This document shows, piece by piece, positions 48,960 to 58,463 of a DNA stretch of 64,000 nt. Source of the stretch: Bordetella parapertussis (GTDB lineage: Bacteria > Pseudomonadota > Gammaproteobacteria > Burkholderiales > SG8-41); contig CAMCYP010000003.1 of NCBI GenBank assembly GCA_945885345.1, positions 1-64,000 of the forward strand. The letters are read 5' to 3'. The stretch's first letter is position 1, and each line of letters starts with the position of its first letter. The translations under genes and the position numbers were made by a program. The notes under the pieces are model-generated. The model did not search any database. It saw only the letters and a program-made list of their open reading frames with translations, and had not been told where the DNA came from.

Positions 48960-49931
48960 ATGCGCCACCTGCTGCCCGCATTCGCCGCCCTGATCGCCCT
49001 TGCGCCGGCGCAAGCACTGTTCGCTGCGGACAGCGCCTATCCGACGCGCCCGGTGCGCCTGATCGTGCCCTACCCGCCCGGCGGCGGTTCGGACATTACC
49101 GGCCGCGCCATCGGCAACAAACTCACCGAATACCTCGGCCAGACCTTTGTCATCGACAACCGGCCCGGTGCCACCGGCCTGATCGGGACCGTCATTGCCG
49201 CACGCGCGCCGGCCGACGGCTACTCCATCATCCTCGCCGATGCACCGCACACCATCAATTCACTGGTCTATGCCAAGGCGCCCTATGACGCGATTCGCGA
49301 CTTCACACCGCTGAACCTGGTGGCCACTTCGCCGCAGGCGCTGCTCGCCAATCCGAAGTTCAGCGCCAACACCTTGAAGGAACTGCTGGCGATGCCGCGC
49401 GCGCAAACCGAAAAACTGGCGATGGGCAGCAGTGGCCTCGCCAGCGGCCCTCATCTGGTTTATGAATGGCTGCGCCTGCGCTCCGGCCTGACGCTGAACC
49501 ACGTGCCGTACAAAGGCGGCGGCCCTTCGCTGGCCGATGGCGCAGCAGGACAGATCCCGCTGGTGATGAATGCGGTGCCGGCCGCCATGCCCTACGTCAA
49601 ATCCGGTCGCCTGAAAGTCCTCGCCATCACCAGTCCGAAGCGTCACCCGCTGCTGCCGAACGTGCAGACCTTCATCGAAGCCGGGGTCAAGGATTTTGTG
49701 ACTTTCCAGTGGTACGGCATGCTCGGCCCGGCCGGCATGCCCAAGGACATCATCACCACGCTGAACCAGGCGATCAACAAGGCGCTGGACGCACCCGACG
49801 TCAAGGAACGCTTTACCGCGCTGACTTTTGATTCCCACACCGGCAGCCCGGAAGACTTCCGCAAACTGCTGGTGTCGGAAGACAAGCGCTGGAAAGACGT
49901 GCTGAAGCAGGTGAAGATCCGTCTCGACTGA
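48960..49931 (+). CDS. Bug family tripartite tricarboxylate transporter substrate-binding protein
   Basis: 323 residues from ATG 48960 (AAGGAG upstream); the track start at 48858 is earlier. The signal peptide ends 'ALFAADS', and 'YPTRPVRLIVPYPPGGGSDITGRAIG' opens the mature protein. Family segments 'IDNRPGATGLIGTVIAARAPADGYS' and 'LNHVPYKGGGPSLADGAAGQI' are present. It is an orphan periplasmic receptor divergent from an aminotransferase gene; substrate unknown. A hairpin shared with pntB lies behind it. Confidence 0.94.
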   Translation: MRHLLPAFAALIALAPAQALFAADSAYPTRPVRLIVPYPPGGGSDITGRAIGNKLTEYLGQTFVIDNRPGATGLIGTVIAARAPADGYSIILADAPHTINSLVYAKAPYDAIRDFTPLNLVATSPQALLANPKFSANTLKELLAMPRAQTEKLAMGSSGLASGPHLVYEWLRLRSGLTLNHVPYKGGGPSLADGAAGQIPLVMNAVPAAMPYVKSGRLKVLAITSPKRHPLLPNVQTFIEAGVKDFVTFQWYGMLGPAGMPKDIITTLNQAINKALDAPDVKERFTALTFDSHTGSPEDFRKLLVSEDKRWKDVLKQVKIRLD

Positions 49932-49950
49932 ACGGCCGTGATGCCTGCAT

Positions 49951-49985
49951 GAAAACGGCCGCACCCGAAAGGATGCGGCCGTTGA
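49951..49985 (-). terminator. Terminator of the pntAB operon
   Basis: AACGGCCGCA-N10-TGCGGCCGTT, a ten-bp stem at 49954-49983. On the minus strand it is followed by TTTTC, so it ends the pntAB transcript and may also act weakly on the Bug gene from the other side. Confidence 0.82.
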
Positions 49986-50003
49986 CCTGACAGTCACCCG
50001 CAA

Positions 50004-51422
50004 TCAGGACTTCAGCGCGACCAATACCTCTTCCAGCATTTTCTTCGCATCGCCGAAGAGCATGCGGTTATTTTCTTTATAAAACAATGGGTTATCAACC
50101 CCCGCGTAACCCGAGGCCATGCTGCGCTTCATGACGATGGAAGTCTTGGCTTTCCACACTTCGAGCACCGGCATGCCGGCGATCGGGCTGCCCGGATCTT
50201 CCTGCGCCGCCGGATTCACGATGTCGTTGGCACCGATGACCATTGAAACGTCGGTATCCGGGAAGTCTTCGTTCAACTCATCCATTTCCATCACGATGTC
50301 GTAAGGCACCCTGGCTTCGGCCAGCAGCACATTCATGTGCCCGGGCATGCGACCCGCAACCGGGTGGATGCCGAAACGTACATTGACGCCCTTTTCGCGC
50401 AGCAGCTTGGTGATTTCGTACACCGTGTGCTGTGCCTGTGCCACCGCCATGCCGTAACCCGGCACGATAATCACGTTTTTCGCATCGCGCAGCAGCTCGG
50501 CAGTTTCGACGGCACTGATCGAAGTCACTTCGCCGGCGGGCTGTGCTTCGCCCTTGGCTTTCGCCGGCGCACCACCGCCAGTACCGAAGCCGCCGGCAAT
50601 GACGCTGATGAAATTGCGGTTCATCGCGCGGCACATGATGTAGGACAGGATCGCACCGCTGGAACCGACCAGTGCGCCGGTAACGATCAGCAAATCATTG
50701 GATAACATGAACCCGGTGGCCGCCGCAGCCCAGCCGGAATAACTGTTCAGCATCGACACCACCACCGGCATGTCGGCGCCACCGATGGCCATGACCATGT
50801 GGATGCCGAACAGCAGCGACACCACCGTCATGATGATCAGCGGCTTCATGCCGGCATCCACCGATTCGGCATGAATGAACTCGCGGCCGAAATAAAGTAT
50901 GACCAGCAGGCCCAACAGGTTGAGCCAGTGCCGTCCCGGCAGCAGCAGCGGTTTGCCACCGATGCGGCCCGAGAGCTTGCAGAACGCGATGATCGAACCG
51001 GAGAAGGTCACCGCGCCGATCAGGATGCCGACGTAAATCTCGACTTCATGGATGATCTTTTCCGCACCCTGCAGATGGCCGGATGCGGCCGGGTCAATGT
51101 AGTTGGCGTAACCGACCAGTGCTGCGGCGAGGCCGACCAGGCTGTGCATCAGCGCGACCAGCTCCGGCATCTGGGTCATTTTCACGGTGCGCGCTGCGTA
51201 AAGGCCGATTGATGCGCCGACGACCATGGCGCCGATGATCCAGGCATAACCGTGCGCAGTGACCTGCGGCCCGAATACCGTCGCCAGCACGGCGATGGTC
51301 ATGCCGATCATGCCGTAGAGATTGCCGCGCCGTGACGACTCCGGATGCGACAGTCCGCCGAGGCTGAGGATGAAAAGAATCGTGGCTCCGATGTAGGAGA
51401 CGGTGGCGATGCTTGAAGACAT
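50004..51422 (-). CDS. pntB: NAD(P) transhydrogenase subunit beta
   Basis: 472 residues. About nine membrane helices occupy the first 270 residues. The NADP(H) domain follows with '[16 protein letters not shown]' and '[22 protein letters not shown]' and ends 'SSGYAG/NPLF'-like '[10 protein letters not shown]'. PntB forms the NADPH-binding and proton-translocating part of the transhydrogenase in the inner membrane. It is 15 bases downstream of pntA. A copy of the AT-rich 19-mer (50077-50095) lies inside the coding region. Confidence 0.96.
   Translation of the reverse strand: MSSSIATVSYIGATILFILSLGGLSHPESSRRGNLYGMIGMTIAVLATVFGPQVTAHGYAWIIGAMVVGASIGLYAARTVKMTQMPELVALMHSLVGLAAALVGYANYIDPAASGHLQGAEKIIHEVEIYVGILIGAVTFSGSIIAFCKLSGRIGGKPLLLPGRHWLNLLGLLVILYFGREFIHAESVDAGMKPLIIMTVVSLLFGIHMVMAIGGADMPVVVSMLNSYSGWAAAATGFMLSNDLLIVTGALVGSSGAILSYIMCRAMNRNFISVIAGGFGTGGGAPAKAKGEAQPAGEVTSISAVETAELLRDAKNVIIVPGYGMAVAQAQHTVYEITKLLREKGVNVRFGIHPVAGRMPGHMNVLLAEARVPYDIVMEMDELNEDFPDTDVSMVIGANDIVNPAAQEDPGSPIAGMPVLEVWKAKTSIVMKRSMASGYAGVDNPLFYKENNRMLFGDAKKMLEEVLVALKS
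50077..50095 (+). promoter_or_regulatory. AT-rich 19-mer inside pntB
   Basis: TTATAAAACAATGGGTTAT on the plus strand, the only copy in a coding region. It encodes part of '[11 protein letters not shown]' on the minus strand, so it may be chance. Confidence 0.2.
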
Positions 51423-51437
51423 TTTTCCGTCTCTCCT

Positions 51438-53024
51438 TTATTTGCGGAACATGTCGAGCATGCGACGGGTCACTGCGAATCCGCCGAACATGTTGATGGT
51501 GGTCAAGCCAATGCTGACCACCGCGAGGCCGAGGATCCAGGTCTCCGGCCGTTCGATTCCGCCCGTCATCGGCGGCGCGACCTGCACCAGCGCACCGATG
51601 GCGATGATGCTGCTGATGGCGTTGGTCACGCTCATCAGCGGCGTGTGCAGTGCAGGCGTGACGTTCCATACCACCATGTAGCCGATGAAGCAGGCCAGCA
51701 CGAACACCGTGAAGTGGCCGAGGAAGGCCGCCGGCGCATAGGCACCGATGAACCAGAACAGCAGGGCTGCGACCAGAAAGGTGATCGCGGTGCTCTTCGC
51801 CGATGCCGGCGCGCCGCTACCATGGCCATGGCCTTTCTTTTCGTCCGACTTGGCCGCCCCTGCAGCGGGCTTGGGCGGTGCGGCCGGCAACTTGATCGGC
51901 GGCGGCGGCCAGGTGATGCCGCCTTCCTTGATCACTGTCAGGCCGCGAATCGCGTCGTCTTCCATATTGACGTTGATGACGCCGTCCTTGGTCTTGCACA
52001 GTTCCTCGGCAAGACGGAACAGGTTGGTGGCGTACAGCGTCGATGACTGCTTGGCCAGGCGCGAGTTCAAATCGGTATAGCCGACGATGGTCACGCCGTG
52101 TTTCACCACCGCCTTGCCGGGCTCGGTCAGTTCGCAGTTGCCGCCGCGCTCCGCCGCCATGTCGACGATGACGCTGCCCGGTTTCATGCTTTGTACCATC
52201 TCGGCGGTGATCAGTCTGGGGGCGGGCTTGCCGGGAATCAGCGCCGTGGTAATGATGATGTCCACTTCCCTGGCCTGCTTCGCGTACATCTCGCGCTGGG
52301 CCTGCTGGAAGCCCTCGCTCATCACCTTGGCGTAACCGCCGCCGCCGGACCCTTCTTCCTCGTAATCAACCTTGACGAATTCGCCGCCCAGCGAAACCAC
52401 CTGGTCAGCTACTTCGGCGCGCGTGTCGTTGGCGCGCACGATGGCGCCCAGACCGGCTGCCGTGCCGATCGCCGCGAGACCCGCGACGCCGGCGCCGGCG
52501 ATGAAAACCTTGGCCGGCGGAACCTTGCCCGCGGCGGTAATCTGGCCGTTGAAAAAACGGCCGAAGGCGTTGGCGGCCTCGATGACGGCGCGATAGCCGG
52601 CAACGCCGGCCTGGGAAGTCAGCGCGTCCATTTTCTGGGCGCGGGACAGCACGCGCGGCAGCGAGTCGATCGCCAGCACGGTGGTTTTTTTCGCCGCCAG
52701 TTGCTGCATCAATTCCGGGTTTTGTGCCGGCCAGATAAAACCGATCAGGGTGCCGCCTTCACGCAGCAGACCGACATCCTCGGCCGTCGGAACACCAACC
52801 TTGAATACGATGTCGGAGCCGGACCACAACTGGGCTGCAGTCGCTGCAATCTCCGCACCCGCAGCACGATAGGTGTCATCGCTGCAATTTGCCGCATCGC
52901 CCGCGCCAGACTGCACCATGACCTTGAAGCCCAGCTTGATCAGCTTTTCAACGACCTCAGGAACCGTTGCGACGCGCTTTTCGCCCGCGGCTGTTTCCTT
53001 GGGCACTCCGATGGTCTGAGGCAT
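51438..53024 (-). CDS. pntA: NAD(P) transhydrogenase subunit alpha (fused)
   Basis: 528 residues from ATG 53024, which has AAGGGGA upstream; the track extends it to 53087. The NAD-binding domain has '[31 protein letters not shown]'-type sequence. A Gly/His-rich linker ('GHGHGSG') separates it from a C-terminal membrane part with three or four helices. This is the fused alpha form (alpha1 and alpha2 together), as in E. coli. With PntB it makes NADPH from NADH using the proton gradient. Confidence 0.96.
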   Translation of the reverse strand: MPQTIGVPKETAAGEKRVATVPEVVEKLIKLGFKVMVQSGAGDAANCSDDTYRAAGAEIAATAAQLWSGSDIVFKVGVPTAEDVGLLREGGTLIGFIWPAQNPELMQQLAAKKTTVLAIDSLPRVLSRAQKMDALTSQAGVAGYRAVIEAANAFGRFFNGQITAAGKVPPAKVFIAGAGVAGLAAIGTAAGLGAIVRANDTRAEVADQVVSLGGEFVKVDYEEEGSGGGGYAKVMSEGFQQAQREMYAKQAREVDIIITTALIPGKPAPRLITAEMVQSMKPGSVIVDMAAERGGNCELTEPGKAVVKHGVTIVGYTDLNSRLAKQSSTLYATNLFRLAEELCKTKDGVINVNMEDDAIRGLTVIKEGGITWPPPPIKLPAAPPKPAAGAAKSDEKKGHGHGSGAPASAKSTAITFLVAALLFWFIGAYAPAAFLGHFTVFVLACFIGYMVVWNVTPALHTPLMSVTNAISSIIAIGALVQVAPPMTGGIERPETWILGLAVVSIGLTTINMFGGFAVTRRMLDMFRK

Positions 53025-53223
53025 GAATTCCCCTTCTTTGGTGCTGGATATTGAGGGTCTATGTGTAAGGCGGCAGCGACGCCACAAGAGACGTACGCAA
53101 TGTGGCCTGATTATAAGACAAAAAAACTGCGTGCCCCCGACTTGGATCGCACGATTTTGCGGTTCTGTTTATACCGTTATGCAAGCGTCTTATAACCGTG
53201 CGCGCACCGCTTATAATTCCCGC

Positions 53224-55002
53224 ATGTCCGCGATCCGCCTCCTGCCCGAACTCCTGATCAACCAGATCGCCGCAGGCGAAGTCATCGAACGCCCGGCGTC
53301 TGCGCTGAAAGAATTACTGGAAAACAGCCTCGACGCCGGTGCACAGGCGATCAGCGTCGAACTCGCGGCCGGCGGCGTGAAGCAAGTCTCTGTGATCGAT
53401 GACGGCAGCGGTATCGGCCGCGACGAACTCAAACTCGCGCTGGCCCGCCATGCCACCAGCAAGATCACATCGCTCGACGACCTCGAACATGTCGCCAGCC
53501 TCGGTTTTCGCGGCGAAGCATTGGCCAGCATTGCCTCGGTGTCGCGCATGGAACTGACCAGCCGCCGCACTGAAGACCGTCATGCCTACAAGGTGACTGC
53601 CGAAGGCCCGACGCTGGGCGCACCGGAACCGGCGACTCTCGCGCGCGGTACGCGCATCGATGTGCGCGAGCTGTATTTCAACACCCCGGCGCGGCGCAAA
53701 TTCCTCAAATCCGAACAGACCGAATTCGCGCATTGCGAGGAAGCCTTCCGTCGCATTGCGCTGTCGCGGCCCGATGTCGCGTTTGTGCTGACCCACAACG
53801 GCCGCGTCCGGCTGCAGGTCAAGCCACAGCCGCTGGCCGCGCGCGTTGCCGCCGTACTCGGTGAGGAGTTCGCCGACGGCGCACTGCCGGTCGAGGAATC
53901 CGGCGGCCAGATCGCCATCCGCGGCGCCATCAGCTCACCTTCGCATGCCAAGGGCACGCGCGATGCGCAGTATTTTTTCGTCAATGGCCGCTGCATTCGC
54001 GACAAGGTGGTGGCGCATGCCATCCGCCAGGCCTATGCCGATGTACTGCACCACGACCGCCATCCTTCCTTTGTGCTGTTCCTCGACATCGATCCGCAAC
54101 TGGTCGACGTCAATGTGCATCCGGCCAAGGCCGAAGTGCGCTTCCGTGATTCACGCGCCGTGCACCAGTTCATTTTCCACGCGCTGCACAAGACCTTGTC
54201 GCGCTCCGCCGGTGATGCCGCGCCTGCAATGGCCGCGCCTTCTGCATCGCCGCCAACAACACCTGCCGCGCCGTTCTACCGCAGCCAGGGCGCAATGACT
54301 CTTGGCATCGCCCAGCCCGCCGGCGCTTACGCCACGCTATTCGCGCCACGTCCCGCCGCAGATACCGCTACCTTGCCGCAAGCAGCACCGATCCCAGCGC
54401 TGCCGCCCTCCGGCGATGAACATCCGCTGGGATTCGCGCTGGCACAGCTCGCCGGCATTTACATCCTTGCCGAAAACCGCAACGGCCTGATCATCATCGA
54501 CATGCATGCCGCGCACGAACGCATCATGTATGAAAAACTCAAGACCGCACTCGACGGCCGGACGATACCGATGCAGCCGCTGCTGGTACCGGTGCATTTC
54601 GCCGCCGAAGCGCTGGATGTCGCCACCACCGAGGATGAACGCGAAGGATTACAGGCCCTCGGCTTCGACATCGCGCCCGCCGGCCCCGGCGCATTGATCG
54701 TGCGCGGAGTGCCGGCTTTGCTCGCCGATGCCGATGCGCAGGCACTGGCGCTGGATGTATTGCATGAAGTGCGCGAATACGGCGCCAGCCGCATCGCCAC
54801 CGAACGCGGCAACGAACTCCTCGGCACCATGGCCTGCCATGCCGCGGTGCGCGCCAACCGCAAACTGACCGTACCCGAAATGAATGCACTGCTGCGCGAC
54901 ATGGAAGCCACAGAACGTTCGGGCCAGTGCAACCACGGCCGCCCGACCTGGCACCAATTCTCGGTCGCTGACCTCGACCGCCTGTTCCGTCGCGGGGAGT
55001 GA
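53224..55002 (+). CDS. mutL: DNA mismatch repair protein MutL
   Basis: 592 residues from ATG 53224; the track start at 53023 overlaps pntA. The GHKL ATPase motifs are 'LLENSLDAGA', 'IDDGSGIGRDEL' and 'GFRGEALASIASV'. After a Pro/Ala-rich linker the C-terminal domain carries 'DMHAAHERIMYE', close to the endonuclease motif DQHA-x2-E-x4-E with Met for Gln. It also has 'ACHAAVRAN' and 'CNHGRPTW', which support a metal-dependent endonuclease MutL. The miaA gene follows. Confidence 0.96.
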   Translation: MSAIRLLPELLINQIAAGEVIERPASALKELLENSLDAGAQAISVELAAGGVKQVSVIDDGSGIGRDELKLALARHATSKITSLDDLEHVASLGFRGEALASIASVSRMELTSRRTEDRHAYKVTAEGPTLGAPEPATLARGTRIDVRELYFNTPARRKFLKSEQTEFAHCEEAFRRIALSRPDVAFVLTHNGRVRLQVKPQPLAARVAAVLGEEFADGALPVEESGGQIAIRGAISSPSHAKGTRDAQYFFVNGRCIRDKVVAHAIRQAYADVLHHDRHPSFVLFLDIDPQLVDVNVHPAKAEVRFRDSRAVHQFIFHALHKTLSRSAGDAAPAMAAPSASPPTTPAAPFYRSQGAMTLGIAQPAGAYATLFAPRPAADTATLPQAAPIPALPPSGDEHPLGFALAQLAGIYILAENRNGLIIIDMHAAHERIMYEKLKTALDGRTIPMQPLLVPVHFAAEALDVATTEDEREGLQALGFDIAPAGPGALIVRGVPALLADADAQALALDVLHEVREYGASRIATERGNELLGTMACHAAVRANRKLTVPEMNALLRDMEATERSGQCNHGRPTWHQFSVADLDRLFRRGE

Positions 55003-55018
55003 CCCGCCATGATAAATA

Positions 55019-55037
55019 GTAACTAATTGTTTTTATT
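55019..55037 (-). promoter_or_regulatory. AT-rich 19-mer (IHF-like)
   Basis: On the minus strand reads AATAAAAACAATTAGTTAC. It lies between mutL and the miaA start codon, which has no Shine-Dalgarno sequence. Confidence 0.42.
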
Positions 55038-55046
55038 GATAATTTT

Positions 55047-56012
55047 ATGGCCACCACTGCACATCCCCCCGCCATCCTGCTGATGGGCCCCACGGCCAGC
55101 GGCAAAACCGCGGTCGCCGTGCAACTGGCATCGACCCTCCCCTGCGAAATCATCAGTGTCGATTCCGCGCTGGTCTACAAGGACATGGACATCGGCACCG
55201 CCAAGCCCGATGCCGAAACCCTGAAACGCGCGCCGCACCACCTGATCAATGTCATCGAGCCGCATGAAAGTTATTCCGCGGCGCGTTTCCGTGACGACGC
55301 ACTGACCTTGATGCGCGAAATCACCGAACGCGGCAACATTCCGCTGCTGGTCGGCGGCACGATGCTCTACTTCAAGGCGCTGGTCGAAGGCCTCAATGAC
55401 CTGCCGGAAGCGGACTCGACGATCCGCCTCATCATAGAAACCATGGCAGAAGAAGACGGCTGGCCGGGAGTGCACGACAAACTGCGCAAGGTCGATCCTG
55501 AAACCGCGGCACGGCTGGAACCCAACGACTCGCAACGCATCCAGCGTGCGCTGGAAATCTACTACATCACCGGCAAGTCGATGACCGACCTGCTGAAAAA
55601 ACCCAAATACGTTTACTTCCCCTACACCCCCATCCGCATCGCGCTGCTGCCCGCCGACCGCGCAATGCTGCACCAGCGCATCGAGCAGCGTTTTGATGCC
55701 ATGCTCGCTGCAGGACTGGTCGATGAACTGCGCCAACTGCGTGAGGATTATTCACTGGAACCCGACACGCCAGCCATGCGCTGCGTCGGTTATCGCCAGG
55801 CCTGGGATCACATTACCGGAAAAATCAGCCTTGATGAGCTGCGCGAACAGGGTATCGCCGCGACACGCCAGCTCGCCAAACGGCAACTGACCTGGCTGCG
55901 CTCGACGGAAGGTTTCACGGAATTTGACTGCTTGTCCGGGAATGTCGGGGATATGGTGCTGGAATATATCCGGCAGGAACTGGAGGCGATGGTGATCGCC
56001 GGAGAGTCGTAA
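55047..56012 (+). CDS. miaA: tRNA dimethylallyltransferase
   Basis: 321 residues. The P-loop 'GPTASGKTAVAVQLA' lies at about 13-27, followed by 'ISVDSALVYKDMDIGTAKP' with the catalytic Asp. 'GGTMLYFKALVEGLNDLPEAD' and 'RCVGYRQAWDHI' are family signatures. It adds the isopentenyl group to A37 of tRNAs reading UNN codons. The order mutL-miaA is widely conserved. The upstream AT-rich motif replaces a normal ribosome site. Confidence 0.96.
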   Translation: MATTAHPPAILLMGPTASGKTAVAVQLASTLPCEIISVDSALVYKDMDIGTAKPDAETLKRAPHHLINVIEPHESYSAARFRDDALTLMREITERGNIPLLVGGTMLYFKALVEGLNDLPEADSTIRLIIETMAEEDGWPGVHDKLRKVDPETAARLEPNDSQRIQRALEIYYITGKSMTDLLKKPKYVYFPYTPIRIALLPADRAMLHQRIEQRFDAMLAAGLVDELRQLREDYSLEPDTPAMRCVGYRQAWDHITGKISLDELREQGIAATRQLAKRQLTWLRSTEGFTEFDCLSGNVGDMVLEYIRQELEAMVIAGES

Positions 56013-56016
56013 GGCT

Positions 56017-56847
56017 TTACTTCCGCCCTGTATTCCGCAAGCGGTTAGCCAGCGCCCGCAACAGTGAATTGCCGAACACAGGATTGGTCTTGATCAGCTT
56101 CAAGAAATCGTTGCGGTTGATCGACAGCAGGTTGGAATCCGCCGCCGCCGAGGCCGAGGCCGCGCGCTTCGACTGGTCAACCAGCGCCATCTCGCCGAAT
56201 ACGCCGCCGGGCCGCACCAGTTCAACGACCTTGTCCTTGACGGTAATGCGCACCGAACCATCGATCACCACGTACATGAATATGCCGCCCTCGCCCTCGC
56301 GCATGATCACGCCGTTTTTCGGGTGATAGACCGGCGGCTGGCCGGGGAAATTCGACGTCAGCTGGCTGAGCAACTCCTTGTCGAACACTTCCCCCGACAC
56401 CGGTATGGTTTCCGGAATCTGGTTCTGGTTTTTGCCCAGCATCTGCATTGCCAGCGCCAGGCGCAGGCGCTTGATCAGGATCGCCAGCAGCATCAGCGCA
56501 AAGTCCGGGGTTTTCTGGATTGCGCCGGCAAACGCACTGCCGTCGAGCTCAATCACTTCGCAGGCGAGGCGCGCCGTGGCGGTTGCGCTGCGCGGCTCGC
56601 CGGTCAGCACCGACATCTCGCCCAGCACTTCACCGGCCTTGATCACGTCCAGCGGCTTGCCGCCACGCGTCAGTGCGACCTCACCGGCGTCGATGAAATA
56701 CATGGTCTTGCCAGCGGTGTTCTCGGCAAACAACGGACTGCCGGCGGCAACATTGCGCGCCTTGCCGTTGGCATGAAAAAACAGCCGCGCCACATTGGCG
56801 TTGTAAACATCGCTCTGCGCCGGCCGGGTGAAATCGAGTTCGCTCAT
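56017..56847 (-). CDS. Protein with two cyclic-nucleotide-binding domains
   Basis: 276 residues. The first cNMP domain lies at about 14-125 with 'GEVLGEMSVLTGEPRSATATA'. The second lies at about 150-265 with 'GGVFGEMALVDQSKRAASASA'. Both have the phosphate-binding-cassette shape 'G-E-x-(S/A)-L' and a hydrophobic helix after it. No DNA-binding domain or effector domain is visible, so it may be a ligand-dependent adaptor. It is convergent with miaA. Ligand unproven. Confidence 0.87.
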   Translation of the reverse strand: MSELDFTRPAQSDVYNANVARLFFHANGKARNVAAGSPLFAENTAGKTMYFIDAGEVALTRGGKPLDVIKAGEVLGEMSVLTGEPRSATATARLACEVIELDGSAFAGAIQKTPDFALMLLAILIKRLRLALAMQMLGKNQNQIPETIPVSGEVFDKELLSQLTSNFPGQPPVYHPKNGVIMREGEGGIFMYVVIDGSVRITVKDKVVELVRPGGVFGEMALVDQSKRAASASAAADSNLLSINRNDFLKLIKTNPVFGNSLLRALANRLRNTGRK

Positions 56848-57082
56848 GGCATCAAACCTCGGGATATTTATTGACGGGTTTTATTGACTGCGTTTTGTGG
56901 CTTCCCTGGAACGCCGCCGGTTGTGTGGTTCAAATTCGGCTGTCCGGCCCGCGTTGCTGCCCACATGGAGGTTATAGGCAGGCTCCGTCCGGACGTCAAG
57001 CCAAGCACATCACATGGCGTGAATTTACGGTGCCATTTTATGGACGCAGGCCGTTAATCAGGCAAACAACAAAACCCGTATT

Positions 57083-58423
57083 TCAGCCTGTCTTTTTGAC
57101 GCGCACGCCCGCCCAGCCCTTAGCCAGCGTGACTTTCAGTTCCTGCTCTTCGCGCAGTTGTGCACTGTCGCGAATGATCGCACCGTCGATCGTTTCGGTG
57201 ATGCTGTAGCCGCGCTCCAGTACACGCTGCGGGTTCAGGTGCAGCAGGTGCGAACGGACGCCCGTCACCCGCTCCGCCGCTGCCGTCATGTGTACACTGA
57301 CCGCGCCGCGCAGGCGACGCGCCAGTTCCTGTTGCTGCTGCACCAGCATTCCGGTATCCGGCGCCGCAGCGCGCAGCCGCTGCGCCGCATCACGCAAGGC
57401 CCAGGATTGCTCGTCCGTGCCGCGCCGCCATTCGCCGCGCAAGCGACTGGCAAGGTGCTGCAGGTGAATCACCTGGTTGCGGATGCGTTCTCCCGGATGG
57501 GTCAACCGCCGCGACAGGTAATCCAGGCGCTGCATGCGATCCTCGATACCGCGCGCGAATACCCGCGCAAACTGCTGGCCCAGCAGCAGCACATCGCGCT
57601 TGAGTTGCACGCCGTCCGGGCTGACCAGCTCGGCTGCCGCAGTCGGCGTCGGCGCGCGCATGTCGGCAGCAAAATCGGCAATCGTGAAATCGGTTTCATG
57701 TCCCACGCCCGACACCACCGGCAGCGGACAGGCGCGGATCGCCCGCGCCACGACTTCTTCATTGAATGCCCACAGGTCTTCAATGCTGCCGCCGCCACGA
57801 CAGACGATCAACACATCACATTCAGCGCGCGCGCCAGCCAGTGCGATGGCTTCAGCGATTTTGGCGCCCGCACCCTCACCCTGCACGGGAGTCGGATAAA
57901 TGATCACACCGATGCCCGGCATGCGCCGGCGCAATGCGGTAATCACGTCACGCAAAGCCGCGGCCTGTGGCGAAGTCACCACGCCGATGCTGCGCGGAAA
58001 CGGCGGCAGTTCACGTTTGATATCCGCATCGAACAGGCCTTCTTTTTCCAGCCTGGCCTTGAGTTTCTCGAAAGCCGCATACAGTGCACCCAGCCCGGCG
58101 CGGCGCATCGCATCCACCGCCAGCTGGAATTTGCCGCGCGCCTCGTACACCGTCGCCGTCGCCCGCACCTCCACCTGCATGCCGTTCTCCGGCGTCCAGT
58201 CCAGGTGCTGCGCCTTGTGGCGGAACATCACTGCATCGACCTGCGCAACCTCGTCCTTCAGCGTGAAATAGCAATGGCCGCTGTCGTAGCGTTTGAAATT
58301 GGAGATTTCACCAGCGACCCAAAGCAAAGGCACACCGCGTTCAATGGCCGTACGCGCGAGCCGGTTCAGCTCGGCAACGGAGATCACGGTTTGCTGGGTG
58401 GCTTGGTCTAGCAGATCGGGCAT
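57083..58423 (-). CDS. xseA: Exodeoxyribonuclease VII large subunit
   Basis: 446 residues from ATG 58423; the track start at 58540 lies in the upstream gap. The N-terminal OB domain includes 'LWVAGEISNFKRYDSGHCYFTLKD', and the catalytic domain has 'IGVVTSPQAAALRDVITALRRR', 'VLIVCRGGGSIEDLWAFNEE' and 'VSGVGHETDFTIAD'. The C-terminal helical part ends 'QRVLERGYSIT'. With the small subunit XseB (not in this window) it degrades single-stranded DNA. It is downstream of uup on the same strand. Confidence 0.96.
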   Translation of the reverse strand: MPDLLDQATQQTVISVAELNRLARTAIERGVPLLWVAGEISNFKRYDSGHCYFTLKDEVAQVDAVMFRHKAQHLDWTPENGMQVEVRATATVYEARGKFQLAVDAMRRAGLGALYAAFEKLKARLEKEGLFDADIKRELPPFPRSIGVVTSPQAAALRDVITALRRRMPGIGVIIYPTPVQGEGAGAKIAEAIALAGARAECDVLIVCRGGGSIEDLWAFNEEVVARAIRACPLPVVSGVGHETDFTIADFAADMRAPTPTAAAELVSPDGVQLKRDVLLLGQQFARVFARGIEDRMQRLDYLSRRLTHPGERIRNQVIHLQHLASRLRGEWRRGTDEQSWALRDAAQRLRAAAPDTGMLVQQQQELARRLRGAVSVHMTAAAERVTGVRSHLLHLNPQRVLERGYSITETIDGAIIRDSAQLREEQELKVTLAKGWAGVRVKKTG

Positions 58424-58463
58424 GGTGTGATTGTAACGAGTGCGCGCCCGCCAGAGAAACGTC

